Translations under genes and position numbers: made by a program | Assembly: GCA_029247265.1 (NCBI GenBank) | Contig: JAQWLN010000009.1 | Span: 1 to 40,762, forward strand | DNA: 40,762 nucleotides | Direction of reading: 5' to 3' | Source of the DNA: Fuerstiella sp. | GTDB lineage: Bacteria; Planctomycetota; Planctomycetia; Planctomycetales; Planctomycetaceae | In this document: positions 33,580 to 40,762 of the stretch, piece by piece | How positions within the stretch are numbered: position 1 is the stretch's first letter | Layout: every line of letters begins with the position of its first letter | The notes under the pieces: model-generated | Seen by the model: only the letters and a program-made list of their open reading frames with translations | Database searches by the model: none | Told to the model about the DNA's origin: nothing

Positions 33580-34547
33580 TCAAGGCTGCTTTTAGCGACA
33601 GTTCCTTCGCAAAGACTTCCTGTGTTTTAATGTTGGCGTGTTTCATTGCGTTCGCGCCGGGTTGTGCAACGCTGACGAATCTGCCAGTTAACTGGCTGGA
33701 AGAGAAGCCCGAATTTTTTACGCCTCACCAAATCATACCAGTCTGGTCGGACACGGTATTACATCAGGCTGGGCGGAAGGGAGCCCGTGGTTGTGGCGGG
33801 CGAATCATGTTCTACCCGTCTGAAGGAAAGCGAGCGGTGCGCGTTGATGGTTCCCTTGTGGTCTACGTCTGGGACGAGTCGCTGCAGGTGCAAGACCGCA
33901 GGCCAAGCCGTAAGTATGTCTTCAAGGCCAACGATCTGCAGAATCACCACAGTAAATCGAAGATCGGAGAATCGTACAGCTTCTGGATCCCGTGGGACGA
34001 CACTGGCGGTGCACAGAAAGAGTTGACGCTGGTCGCTCGATTTGTGGGTACCAACGGTGCCGAAATCACCTCTGCGCCATCAAAAGTCATTCTTGCGGGG
34101 GCGGTGCCGCTGCCCGTTCGGAATACTGTAGGCGGGGATGCCGAATCAGGTCCGATTGCAGATGGTGTGCAGCAGGTCTCATTTGAACTCAAGTCAGAAC
34201 AACGTCAGCAGCGTAAGCCCTACCCTGGCCTGAACACGTCCGAAATCCATTTGACGCAGGGATTCACGGAAAGGAATCTCAGCAGGCAGGCTCAGGCATT
34301 TACCTCTGATGAACTGTTGGGAAATACCACAACTCAGGAAGTCAGAGAAAACCCTGATGCGGTGACCTCGGCAGATCAGGAGGCGACCTTGACGCCGCCT
34401 GGAGTGCCTATCGAACCACCTGAAGATCGTTCTTTACGTTTTCAAGACCGGGTTCGAACATCACGAGAAGCTCAGCGATCTGTCGGTCGTGCTCTGACTG
34501 AACGGTACCAGTCAGAATCGCGGACCGCCGTGTGGGAGAAAGACTGA
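33576..34547 (+). CDS. Predicted lipoprotein coupled to gspD
   Basis: Not a family I recognise by name. 323 residues from ATG 33576, which overlaps the gspD stop (ATGA). A lipoprotein-like signal is visible (SCVLMLACFIAFAPGCATLT); Cys in APGC is the likely lipidation site. A beta-rich domain follows with VDGSLVVYVWDESLQVQDRR, SYSFWIPWDDTGGAQKELTL and VARFVGTNGAEITSAPSKVI. The C-terminal ~130 residues are low-complexity and charged. Its coupling to the secretin suggests a role with the channel, possibly pilotin-like, but nothing in the sequence proves this. The last 140 bp overlap the convergent BON gene. Confidence 0.72.
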   Translation: MIKAAFSDSSFAKTSCVLMLACFIAFAPGCATLTNLPVNWLEEKPEFFTPHQIIPVWSDTVLHQAGRKGARGCGGRIMFYPSEGKRAVRVDGSLVVYVWDESLQVQDRRPSRKYVFKANDLQNHHSKSKIGESYSFWIPWDDTGGAQKELTLVARFVGTNGAEITSAPSKVILAGAVPLPVRNTVGGDAESGPIADGVQQVSFELKSEQRQQRKPYPGLNTSEIHLTQGFTERNLSRQAQAFTSDELLGNTTTQEVRENPDAVTSADQEATLTPPGVPIEPPEDRSLRFQDRVRTSREAQRSVGRALTERYQSESRTAVWEKD

Positions 34548-35010
34548 TCTGAAATCCGCGCTGCTCACTCAGGCTGTTGAGCGCGGCGGAATAGGCAGGT
34601 CTGACAACAGCGTGGCCACTTTGCTGAGGCTGCCGCGCAAAGTTCGGAGAAAGTCGCGCCGCGTAGAGTCCGGTCGTCTTTCGCACGCGTGCGCGGTTAA
34701 CTCTTGCCGTTGGTTGTTCACGCAGCCCTGTGACGGAATCTGTGACTTCGCCGTCGTTTGTCGCCTGGACGTTGCCGATGAACGCTGCTGCTTCGTCACG
34801 GTCGGATCCGACAAAATTGTTCGCCGCGCGCTGTCCGCGCACAAACCTCCGAGTTTCATCAACAGATCCCGCTGATTCCAGCGCCGTCATCTGCTGGCCC
34901 CTGGTGTTTCGGCCAATACTTCTTGGGCCAAACAACTGCGCTTTCGCCTGCTCAGCGGGCACGGCCATACAGATGATCAATACAAACCACCCACCGTTAA
35001 TCCGACTCAT
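34408..35010 (-). CDS. Secreted protein with C-terminal BON-like domain
   Basis: 200 residues. A signal peptide (MSRINGGWFVLIICMAVPAE, likely cut at AKA|QLF) precedes an Arg/Gln-rich, probably flexible region, itself containing RFVRGQRAANNFVGSDRDEA. The last ~70 residues read as a BON domain: YSAALNSLSEQRGFQISLSP followed by AILTGTVQSEHDRQIAELLV and PGLENVKNDLQVV. BON domains are small envelope or lipid-binding modules. The 3' end overlaps the lipoprotein gene's 3' end by 140 bp on the opposite strand. Both frames have family-like features, so both are probably real. Confidence 0.7.
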   Translation of the reverse strand: MSRINGGWFVLIICMAVPAEQAKAQLFGPRSIGRNTRGQQMTALESAGSVDETRRFVRGQRAANNFVGSDRDEAAAFIGNVQATNDGEVTDSVTGLREQPTARVNRARVRKTTGLYAARLSPNFARQPQQSGHAVVRPAYSAALNSLSEQRGFQISLSPTRRSAILTGTVQSEHDRQIAELLVMFEPGLENVKNDLQVVR

Positions 35011-35246
35011 TGTTTCGCGCTTTCTAGGATCAGTGAATGGTCATCCGAACACGCCACTCAGGAATTTAAAACTACCCTGATGCAGCTGTTTCAGTATCGT
35101 CTGCATTGTACCACAGCCTCAAGAACTGCGCACTAATGTTCAACTCTTCCATTTCTGCGGAATACGATAGCTGCGCAGCCGGGCCATCCATCCAGGTCAC
35201 CCGAGTCACTCAGTATCATCCACAGCGATTCTCTGCTCATTTGTCG

Positions 35247-35336
35247 ACAGCGTTTCACGCTGACTTGTGGCCGCAAATCGCGATTTTCTTTACTCCCGCG
35301 AACCCATACCGTCTACGACAAAGGGTAAAACGCTCT
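35247..35336 (+). repeat. Dispersed ~100-bp intergenic repeat, copy 2
   Basis: It shares the opening ACAGCGTTTCACGCTGAC, the central TACTCCCGCGAACCCATACC, GTCTACGACAA, and the GCTCT end with copies 1 and 3, but is about 10 bp shorter in the middle. It lies in the 595-bp gap between the BON gene and metY. A flanking CG before ACAGCG is shared with copy 3. Confidence 0.75.
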
Positions 35337-35362
35337 GACAAATTGTGCTTCTTCATGTCCTG

Positions 35363-35437
35363 ACGAAATGAGTGCCTCGGGACGGCAATGCCCGGCTTCG
35401 TGGTGCCCCGGATATCTGTAACAGCCAGGCTGCAGAT
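35363..35437 (+). ncRNA. Structured leader upstream of metY (candidate)
   Basis: Two foldable elements precede metY. ACGAA (35363-35367) can pair with TTCGT (35397-35401) around an inner CGGG/CCCG stem. ATCTG (35414-35418) pairs with CAGAT (35433-35437) around AGCC/GGCT. The stretch ATGAGTGCC...GGTGCCCCGG recalls part of SAM-IV riboswitches, and a SAM sensor ahead of metY would make sense. However, I cannot find the closing P1 helix, and GGCAAT replaces the usual GGCAACC. The rest of the 35011-35605 gap holds the repeat copy and nothing else recognised. Confidence 0.25.
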
Positions 35438-35605
35438 CACTCAACTTTTGTCACGGATTGGTTGCAGAACATGTACGTTCCTGATGAAGTGTGAATGCAC
35501 AGAATCGGCACGGTCCGCGAACACAGCAGTGCCCCATGCTGATCGACGCCGTTACAGGAACCATTATTCCCAATCACTTCAAGAACGAATGAAAGTCCCA
35601 AGCTG

Positions 35606-36892
35606 ATGAAGTTCGAAACAACGTGCATTCATGGCGGCGCACAGCCGGATCCAGTCACCAACTCTCGCGGCGTGACACTGCATCGGACCAGTTCTTACGT
35701 GTTTAACAGCACAGAACATGCAGCCGATCTGTTCGCTCTGAAGGAACTTGGTAACGTCTACACGCGGCTGATGAATCCAACGCACGATGTGCTTGAGCAA
35801 CGAGTTGCTCAACTGGAAGGTGGTGCCGGGGCGTTGGCGCTCGCTTCCGGTACCAGCGGTGTCTTCTACAGCCTGATCAACATCATGCAGGCGGGCGACG
35901 AGTTTGTGTCTGCCAACAATCTGTATGGTGGCTCATTCACGCAGTTCAACGACATCCTGCCGCAGTTTGGGATCAAGCCTCGATTTGTGGATCCGTCCGA
36001 TCCCCGGAATTTTGCTGCTGCCATCAACGATAAGACCAGGGCGCTGTTTTGTGAAACGGTCAGTAATCCGGGGCTGGAAATATCGGACCTGGAAGCCATT
36101 GCGAAGGTCGCTCACGACCACGGTCTGCCGCTGATTGTCGACAGCACGTTCAGTACTCCGGCATTGCAACGGCCGATTGAATACGGGGCTGACATCGTAG
36201 TGCATTCACTCACAAAGTGGATGGGTGGTCACGGGACTGGCATCGGAGGCATTGTTGTCGATAGCGGAACATTTGACTGGAAAAGCGACAAGTTCCCGCT
36301 GATGAACGAACCGGACAGCAGTTACCACGGGATCCGCTGGGCACATGATCTCGGCGATTTAGCGCCATTGGCGTACATCCTGCGAATGCGAGTCATACCG
36401 CTGCGGAATCTGGGCGCCTGCATTTCGCCCGACAACGCATGGATGTTTTTGCAGGGCATCGAAACGCTGCCGTTGCGAATGGAAAGGCACTGCGAGAATT
36501 CGCTCGCCGTCGCAAAACACCTGCAGGGCCATTCCTCTGTTGAATGGGTGCGATACCCCGGTCTGGAACGGGATTCAAATTACGAAAAGGCGCAGAAGTA
36601 TCTTGGCGGAAAGGGTGGCTCGATGGTGATCTTCGGTATCAAGGGCGGAGCGGCGGCTGGCAGCCGATTCATTGAAGCTCTGCAAATGTTTTCACACCTG
36701 GCCAATGTGGGTGATGCCAAGAGTCTTGCCATTCACCCTGCCACCACCACGCACTCTCAGATGACTGAAGAGCAGCAGGCTGCCGGCGGCATTCCGCCCG
36801 AAATGGTGCGGCTATCGGTTGGTATTGAACACATCGACGATATTGTCGCGGATCTGGATCAGGCTCTGCAGGTGGCACAGGGGCAGGCATGA
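35606..36892 (+). CDS. metY: O-acetylhomoserine (thiol)-lyase, Cys/Met metabolism PLP family
   Basis: Cytoplasmic PLP enzyme of the trans-sulfuration family, 428 residues, the length of MetY-type sulfhydrylases rather than the ~380 of MetB/MetC. The probable reaction is O-acetylhomoserine + sulfide to homocysteine. The N-terminus shows [20 protein letters not shown] and [20 protein letters not shown]. The PLP-binding glycine loop is [10 protein letters not shown]. The Schiff-base lysine is Lys204 in [16 protein letters not shown], the extended form typical of MetY. Near the C-terminus [20 protein letters not shown] and [13 protein letters not shown] are family signatures. A related O-acetylserine or O-succinylhomoserine substrate is not excluded. 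It is a single gene with a long, possibly structured leader. Confidence 0.92.
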   Translation: MKFETTCIHGGAQPDPVTNSRGVTLHRTSSYVFNSTEHAADLFALKELGNVYTRLMNPTHDVLEQRVAQLEGGAGALALASGTSGVFYSLINIMQAGDEFVSANNLYGGSFTQFNDILPQFGIKPRFVDPSDPRNFAAAINDKTRALFCETVSNPGLEISDLEAIAKVAHDHGLPLIVDSTFSTPALQRPIEYGADIVVHSLTKWMGGHGTGIGGIVVDSGTFDWKSDKFPLMNEPDSSYHGIRWAHDLGDLAPLAYILRMRVIPLRNLGACISPDNAWMFLQGIETLPLRMERHCENSLAVAKHLQGHSSVEWVRYPGLERDSNYEKAQKYLGGKGGSMVIFGIKGGAAAGSRFIEALQMFSHLANVGDAKSLAIHPATTTHSQMTEEQQAAGGIPPEMVRLSVGIEHIDDIVADLDQALQVAQGQA

Positions 36893-36944
36893 ACACTGTG
36901 GCACGAGGCGGGAAACCAGACCGTGACTCGACGCGGCTGAGCGT

Positions 36945-37745
36945 TCAGGCCACGCTACGAATATCTGCTGGAGTGTCGAAGTCTGTTGTTTCGTCAGCCG
37001 GCGCGTCCTCCAGAGGTTCGGCGGAAGGAATCGCATCGTCTGGATAGACGCCGATCTGGCCGAGCAGTTCGAGGACGGACTCGTCACCTTGTATCAGTCG
37101 CTGCCCAAGCAGGTCCAGACGGTCCATCTCCTTCTGGATCTTCTCAGTGACCTCAGAAATCTGTTCTCGATTTAGATCCGAAGCGACTTCAATCGGGGCT
37201 CCTGCCAGAAGAATCATTTTAGAAAATGGTTTGGGCACCATCATGTCCGACCAGCCGCCGGGAACCGACCAGTAACTTGTGCCCGTCAGAGTTGTCGGGA
37301 CGACCGGTCGTCCGGTACGTGAAGAAAGATAGACAATACCGTCCTTCATGACTCGTCGTGGTCCTCGCGGGCCATCAGGAGTGATGCAGACATGCAGGTC
37401 CGGCTGATCGATTAATTGTTTTGTCGCTTGCGCTCCGCCGCGACTCGCCGAGCCTCGGACCGGCGTGATCCCCGCGAGTCTCACGGCATGGGCAAGGTAA
37501 CCGCCATCCTGATGTCGACTGATCAGGCCAGCCAGTTTGTACGTTCTTAGTGAGTACACCGCTGTGACAATGGCGTCGTGCCACATGCAGAAGCAGAATC
37601 GTGTCGGCCCTGTGGGACGCCCGTAAGGTGTTGCGTCAGCCTCCACCTTGTGGTGCTCGATAGACACCGTCTGGAACAATGCACGCAAGAGCCATGTGCC
37701 AATTCGGGCTATAAGCCAGTTTGCGAAGGAATTGCGAATTTTCAT
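36945..37745 (-). CDS. DUF374 / lysophospholipid acyltransferase-like protein
   Basis: 266 residues from ATG 37745, which has AAGGA nine bases upstream; the alternative TTG at 37769 is weaker. It belongs to the DUF374 branch of the PlsC-like acyltransferases, membrane-associated and presumed to act on lipid A or phospholipid precursors. Family features visible: a hydrophobic N-terminus (FANWLIARIGTWLLRALFQ), CMWHDAIVTAVYSLR in place of the HX4D-type motif, SRHQDGGYLAHAVRLAGITP, VRGSASRGGAQATKQL, and CITPDGPRGPRRVMKDGIVY with LSSRTGRPVVP. The last ~60 residues are acidic and variable. It converges with metY, 52 bp apart. The exact substrate is unknown. Confidence 0.85.
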   Translation of the reverse strand: MKIRNSFANWLIARIGTWLLRALFQTVSIEHHKVEADATPYGRPTGPTRFCFCMWHDAIVTAVYSLRTYKLAGLISRHQDGGYLAHAVRLAGITPVRGSASRGGAQATKQLIDQPDLHVCITPDGPRGPRRVMKDGIVYLSSRTGRPVVPTTLTGTSYWSVPGGWSDMMVPKPFSKMILLAGAPIEVASDLNREQISEVTEKIQKEMDRLDLLGQRLIQGDESVLELLGQIGVYPDDAIPSAEPLEDAPADETTDFDTPADIRSVA

Positions 37746-37867
37746 TAAGAAGCGTCCTTGCCTCTTCAAGCGATCGAAGCAACGGCGTGCGGGCCGAGGT
37801 ATCGCCTGCAGGAATCTTAGAGAATCGGTCCGTGATTGGATATCTCAGGCTGACCTCGGGAGGCACT

Positions 37868-37969
37868 AGAGCAGTTTACTTATCGTCGTCGACAATACTG
37901 GCCCGTAGGAGTGACGAGACCACTATCGAAAAACGTTCTTCGAGCCCATGAGTCAGCGTGAAACGCTGT
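37868..37969 (-). repeat. Dispersed ~100-bp intergenic repeat, copy 3
   Basis: Read on the minus strand it begins ACAGCGTTTCACGCTGAC, continues with GAAGAACG and TTTCGATAG (both shared with copy 1), then GGGCCAGTATTGTCGACGAC, and ends CTGCTCT. It is the copy most similar to copy 1. It lies ~120 bp upstream of the acyltransferase gene. Confidence 0.8.
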
Positions 37970-38337
37970 CGTCGAGCAATCGTTGTGTGGTCGGCTGCGC
38001 CACGTGTTGCATGTTAGCGTAGCGGAATAAGACAGAACGTCAAACGCGAGTGAGGCCCTGATGGCGACGGACACTGGGCAGATTTCGTGGACACCACCAG
38101 AAACTGCCCGTATTTAAAGTGTTGGAAGTATTTCCAAAAAACGGCCATTATTGTCTACAAATGGCACGCCGACTGCTAGTCTGCAACAGCAGGACATGGC
38201 TGTGTACGGTGATTATTCGACTGCGGATCGCAGTACTATACATTTTGACACAACGAAAGTTCCGGACGGTGCTCGCTTATTCATAGGGAGATGACTTCTG
38301 AGTTCTTCTCAAGCGTTATCTGCGAGCCAAATTTTCA
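37970..38337. other. Gene-free stretch between repeat copy 3 and the hppA terminator
   Basis: No frame of convincing composition, no RNA gene recognised. Promoter elements for the leftward acyltransferase gene may lie at its left end; nothing else is seen. Confidence 0.5.
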
Positions 38338-38371
38338 GAGGCTTCGTTTGCTGTAAGGCAAACGAAGCCTC
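38338..38371. terminator. Strong hairpin terminator after hppA
   Basis: A perfect 14-bp stem, GAGGCTTCGTTTGC (38338-38351) with GCAAACGAAGCCTC (38358-38371), and a 6-base loop. It starts 12 bp after the hppA stop. On the hppA (minus) strand only TGAAAATTT follows, and on the plus strand GTTTGTTT, so it may stop transcription from both sides or mainly protect the hppA mRNA 3' end. Confidence 0.75.
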
Positions 38372-38383
38372 GTTTGTTTCAAT

Positions 38384-40549
38384 TCAAATCAGCCACGGTG
38401 CGATGACCAGAGCAGTGACTGAGACAAGCTTCAGAAGGATGTTCAACGCCGGACCCGAGGTGTCTTTGAATGGGTCGCCAACGGTATCTCCGACAACTGA
38501 TGCCGCGTGAGCGTCACTGCCCTTGCCGATCGTTTCATCACCGACGGTGATGCCACTTTCGATCATCTTCTTAGCGTTGTCCCATGCACCGCCAGCATTA
38601 GACTGAAAGATGGCCAGCAGAACTCCACTGACAGTAACGCCTGCCAGCAGTCCACCCAGCATCTCCGCACCTCCCAGAAAGCCGGTAAGAATAGGTGCGA
38701 CGATCGCCAGTAGGCCGGGCAACACCATTTCCTTCAGCGACGCTCGTGTTGAGATGGCAATACACTTGTCGTACTCGACTTTTTCCATGGCGTTCGCAAA
38801 CGTCCGACTGTCTTCGCTGGACCACTCTTCCTGAAGTACGTCTTCGTTCTTCGTGCAGACCGCGAGGCCAAGTTTGATTTCCGGAATGTCGGCGAACTGT
38901 CGTCGTACTTCGTTGATCATCATTCGAGCAGCTCGACCAACTGCCTGCATCGCCAGTGCAGAAAACAGAAATGGTACCATGGCCCCGAGTAACAGCCCGG
39001 CCATCACAACGGGCTGAGCAATATCAATCGATGTTAATCCAGCGGTTGTCATAAAGGCAGCAAACAAGGCCAGTGCTGTCAGTGCTGCCGAACCGATGGC
39101 AAAGCCTTTGCCGATGGCGGCTGTCGTGTTTCCTACAGCGTCCAGTTCGTCCGTTCGTTTTCTGACTTCCGGCGGCAAACTGGTCATTTCAGCAATGCCG
39201 CCTGCATTGTCGGCAATTGGTCCATAGGCATCCACTGCCAGCTGAATTCCCGTGTTGGACAGCATTCCCACGGCGGCGATGGCAATGCCGTACAGTCCGG
39301 CAAAGTGGTGAGCACCGATGATGGCGGCCGCGATCAGCACGATCGGAATTGCGGTCGACAGCATTCCCACGCCCAGACCGGCAATGATGTTGGTGGCTGC
39401 TCCGGTTACTGACTGTTCCGCAATTTCCCGCACAGGCTTTCCACCGCATCCGGTGTAGTATTCCGTGACAATGCCAATCAACAGACCGCAGCCAAGGCCG
39501 ATCAGTGTCGCCCAAAAGACGCCCATGCGACCGAGTTCCTGTCCGGCAAACGTCCATGTCGGTGGCATGATACTTGTTATGATGACCAGACTGGCAATCA
39601 GCATGAAGCCGGCAGCCACAAGTTCACCTCGGTTTAATGCCTTCTGTGGACTTGTGGATTCGTCCGCATTCACGAAGAACGTGCCAACGACCGAGGCGAG
39701 TACTCCGGCGGCGGCGAGAAACAACGGCAGCATGACGGCGGAAATGCCGTCCAGAGTGCCGGAGAACTCAGGCAGCTGAGAATATGCCGCTCCCAATACC
39801 ATCGCGCCGATGATGGAGCCGACGTAGCTTTCGAAGAGGTCCGCTCCCATTCCCGCAACATCGCCAACGTTGTCGCCAACGTTGTCTGCGATCGTCGCCG
39901 GATTCAAAGGGTGATCTTCCGGGATGCCTGCCTCAACCTTGCCGACAAGGTCTGCACCGACGTCAGCCGCCTTCGTATAGATTCCACCACCGAGTCGTGC
40001 GAACAGCGCTACCGAAGACGCACCGAAGGAGAATCCGGTCAGGACGTTAATTGTCTGAGCGAGGCCATCTTCCTGCAGTCCAAATTTTTTAGAGTAGAAA
40101 ATGAACAGGCTGCCAAGTCCGATGACCCCGAGTCCGACGACGGATAGTCCCATGACGCTGCCGCCGCTGAAGGCCAGTTTCAAGGCAGGTCCCAGTCCGG
40201 TTCGGGCCGCATGTGCCGTGCGAACGTTTGCCTGCGTGGCGATTCGCATTCCCAGAAATCCAGCCAGACCCGAGAATAGTGCTCCGATCGCGAAGGACAT
40301 GGCGATGAGCGGGTGAGAGTGCTCCTGGGAGCCGGAAGCGTATAGCAGTCCGCCGACGACAAGTAGAAAGACAAGCAGGACGGAGTATTCCGCCTTCAGG
40401 AACGCCATGGCTCCGCGGAGAATACGACCGGCGATCTGCTGCATCTGCTCTGTGCCGGAATCCTGCCCGACCACCCACCAGTATCGGTATGCGCTAAACG
40501 CGAGTCCGACTGCACCAATCACTGGAACGCAAAAAGCCACCGTGTTCAT
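38384..40549 (-). CDS. hppA: Membrane ion-pumping pyrophosphatase, K+-dependent type
   Basis: Integral membrane pyrophosphatase coupling PPi hydrolysis to cation export; 721 residues with about 16 membrane helices. Substrate-site motifs are [19 protein letters not shown] (DX7KXE), [20 protein letters not shown] and the C-terminal [36 protein letters not shown] has Ala where K+-independent enzymes have Lys, indicating K+ dependence. The Glu in GADLFESY sits at the position seen in Na+-pumping members, so Na+ (or Na+/H+) transport is plausible. ATG 40549 is preferred: AAGGA lies eight bases upstream, and the adjoining ATG 40552 is an alternative. The frame is open to 40747 but those residues are hydrophilic and not family-like. 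Monocistronic. Confidence 0.96.
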   Translation of the reverse strand: MNTVAFCVPVIGAVGLAFSAYRYWWVVGQDSGTEQMQQIAGRILRGAMAFLKAEYSVLLVFLLVVGGLLYASGSQEHSHPLIAMSFAIGALFSGLAGFLGMRIATQANVRTAHAARTGLGPALKLAFSGGSVMGLSVVGLGVIGLGSLFIFYSKKFGLQEDGLAQTINVLTGFSFGASSVALFARLGGGIYTKAADVGADLVGKVEAGIPEDHPLNPATIADNVGDNVGDVAGMGADLFESYVGSIIGAMVLGAAYSQLPEFSGTLDGISAVMLPLFLAAAGVLASVVGTFFVNADESTSPQKALNRGELVAAGFMLIASLVIITSIMPPTWTFAGQELGRMGVFWATLIGLGCGLLIGIVTEYYTGCGGKPVREIAEQSVTGAATNIIAGLGVGMLSTAIPIVLIAAAIIGAHHFAGLYGIAIAAVGMLSNTGIQLAVDAYGPIADNAGGIAEMTSLPPEVRKRTDELDAVGNTTAAIGKGFAIGSAALTALALFAAFMTTAGLTSIDIAQPVVMAGLLLGAMVPFLFSALAMQAVGRAARMMINEVRRQFADIPEIKLGLAVCTKNEDVLQEEWSSEDSRTFANAMEKVEYDKCIAISTRASLKEMVLPGLLAIVAPILTGFLGGAEMLGGLLAGVTVSGVLLAIFQSNAGGAWDNAKKMIESGITVGDETIGKGSDAHAASVVGDTVGDPFKDTSGPALNILLKLVSVTALVIAPWLI

Positions 40550-40762
40550 CATCTGCATCCTTGTGAGCTCAACCCTGTGTAATCGTCCATTTTGGAGTTT
40601 GTTACCCTGTCGGTCTTGCTGCGGACAGTCTGTTTTACCTTGTTTCTTGATCATCACCAATAATTTCTTCAACCGCGAATAGGGCCATCGTGGTCTTGCA
40701 TCAGGTGACCTTCCATGCTTGCCCCAACTGGACACCAAACGGCACACTGACAGTCGTCTGAT

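Noticed and set aside
35255-35440. 61-codon minus-strand frame upstream of metY
   Set aside because: It crosses the dispersed repeat and the structured leader; better explained by non-coding elements.
38144-38156. TATTGTCTAC near 38147 as a fourth copy of the dispersed repeat
   Set aside because: Only about ten bases match and neither end of the repeat is present.
40550-40747. N-terminal extension of the pyrophosphatase to 40747
   Set aside because: The extra ~66 residues are hydrophilic and not family-like, and a good Shine-Dalgarno precedes ATG 40549.
1-40762. tRNA or rRNA genes, CRISPR arrays, intact insertion sequences
   Set aside because: Looked for cloverleaf-like blocks, regularly spaced repeats and transposase motifs; none were convincing.

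Overview
The window looks like a chromosomal piece of a planctomycete (Planctomycetota). The evidence is a PSCyt1-DUF1549-DUF1553 'planctomycete cytochrome' protein followed by a DUF1501 protein and two formylglycine-type sulfatases, a XylR-like regulator beside them, a type II secretion system (T2SS) with an expanded secretin, and a membrane pyrophosphatase plus pyruvate phosphate dikinase. Species cannot be decided from the sequence alone.

Layout. 1-6567 (minus strand): a tightly coupled catabolic operon, transcribed PSCyt/DUF1549/DUF1553 -> DUF1501 -> sulfatase -> sulfatase (the last runs off the left edge). Junctions are 4-bp ATGA overlaps except before the third gene. 6568-6714: divergent control region with TGCGACAC repeats. 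6715-7254 (plus): the N-terminal half only of a XylR-like regulator. 7361-24558 (minus): a T2SS cluster transcribed from a giant 2137-residue secretin-N-domain repeat protein through gspE, F, G, H, I, J, K, L and M. 24927-27659 (minus): ppdK with its own terminator. 28171-28542 (plus): aroH. 28596-28832: a small possible HTH remnant. 28846-29562 (minus): the missing C-terminal (AraC-type) half of a XylR-like regulator. 29731-34547 (plus): the secretin gspD and a coupled lipoprotein gene. 34408-35010 (minus): a BON-type secreted protein overlapping the lipoprotein gene tail to tail. 35606-36892 (plus): a metY-type sulfhydrylase with a structured leader. 36945-37745 (minus): a DUF374 acyltransferase. 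38384-40549 (minus): hppA.

Two points stand out. First, flipping about 7.25-29.56 kb would rejoin the two regulator halves in one orientation and also place gspM directly upstream of gspD, giving one colinear T2SS operon. This suggests a ~22-kb inversion (or an assembly inversion) that broke the regulator of the sulfatase operon and split the secretion operon. Second, the T2SS encodes an enormous periplasmic protein made of an N0-like domain and about 26 ring-building (secretin N-type) modules but no secretin barrel. The true GspD carries about nine such modules and no evident N0. This raises the possibility of a secretin vestibule shared between two polypeptides, adapted to an enlarged planctomycete periplasm.

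A dispersed ~100-bp intergenic repeat occurs three times (14120, 35247, 37868). Seven gene junctions use the ATGA stop-start overlap. I saw no tRNA, rRNA, CRISPR array, intact transposase or integrase.
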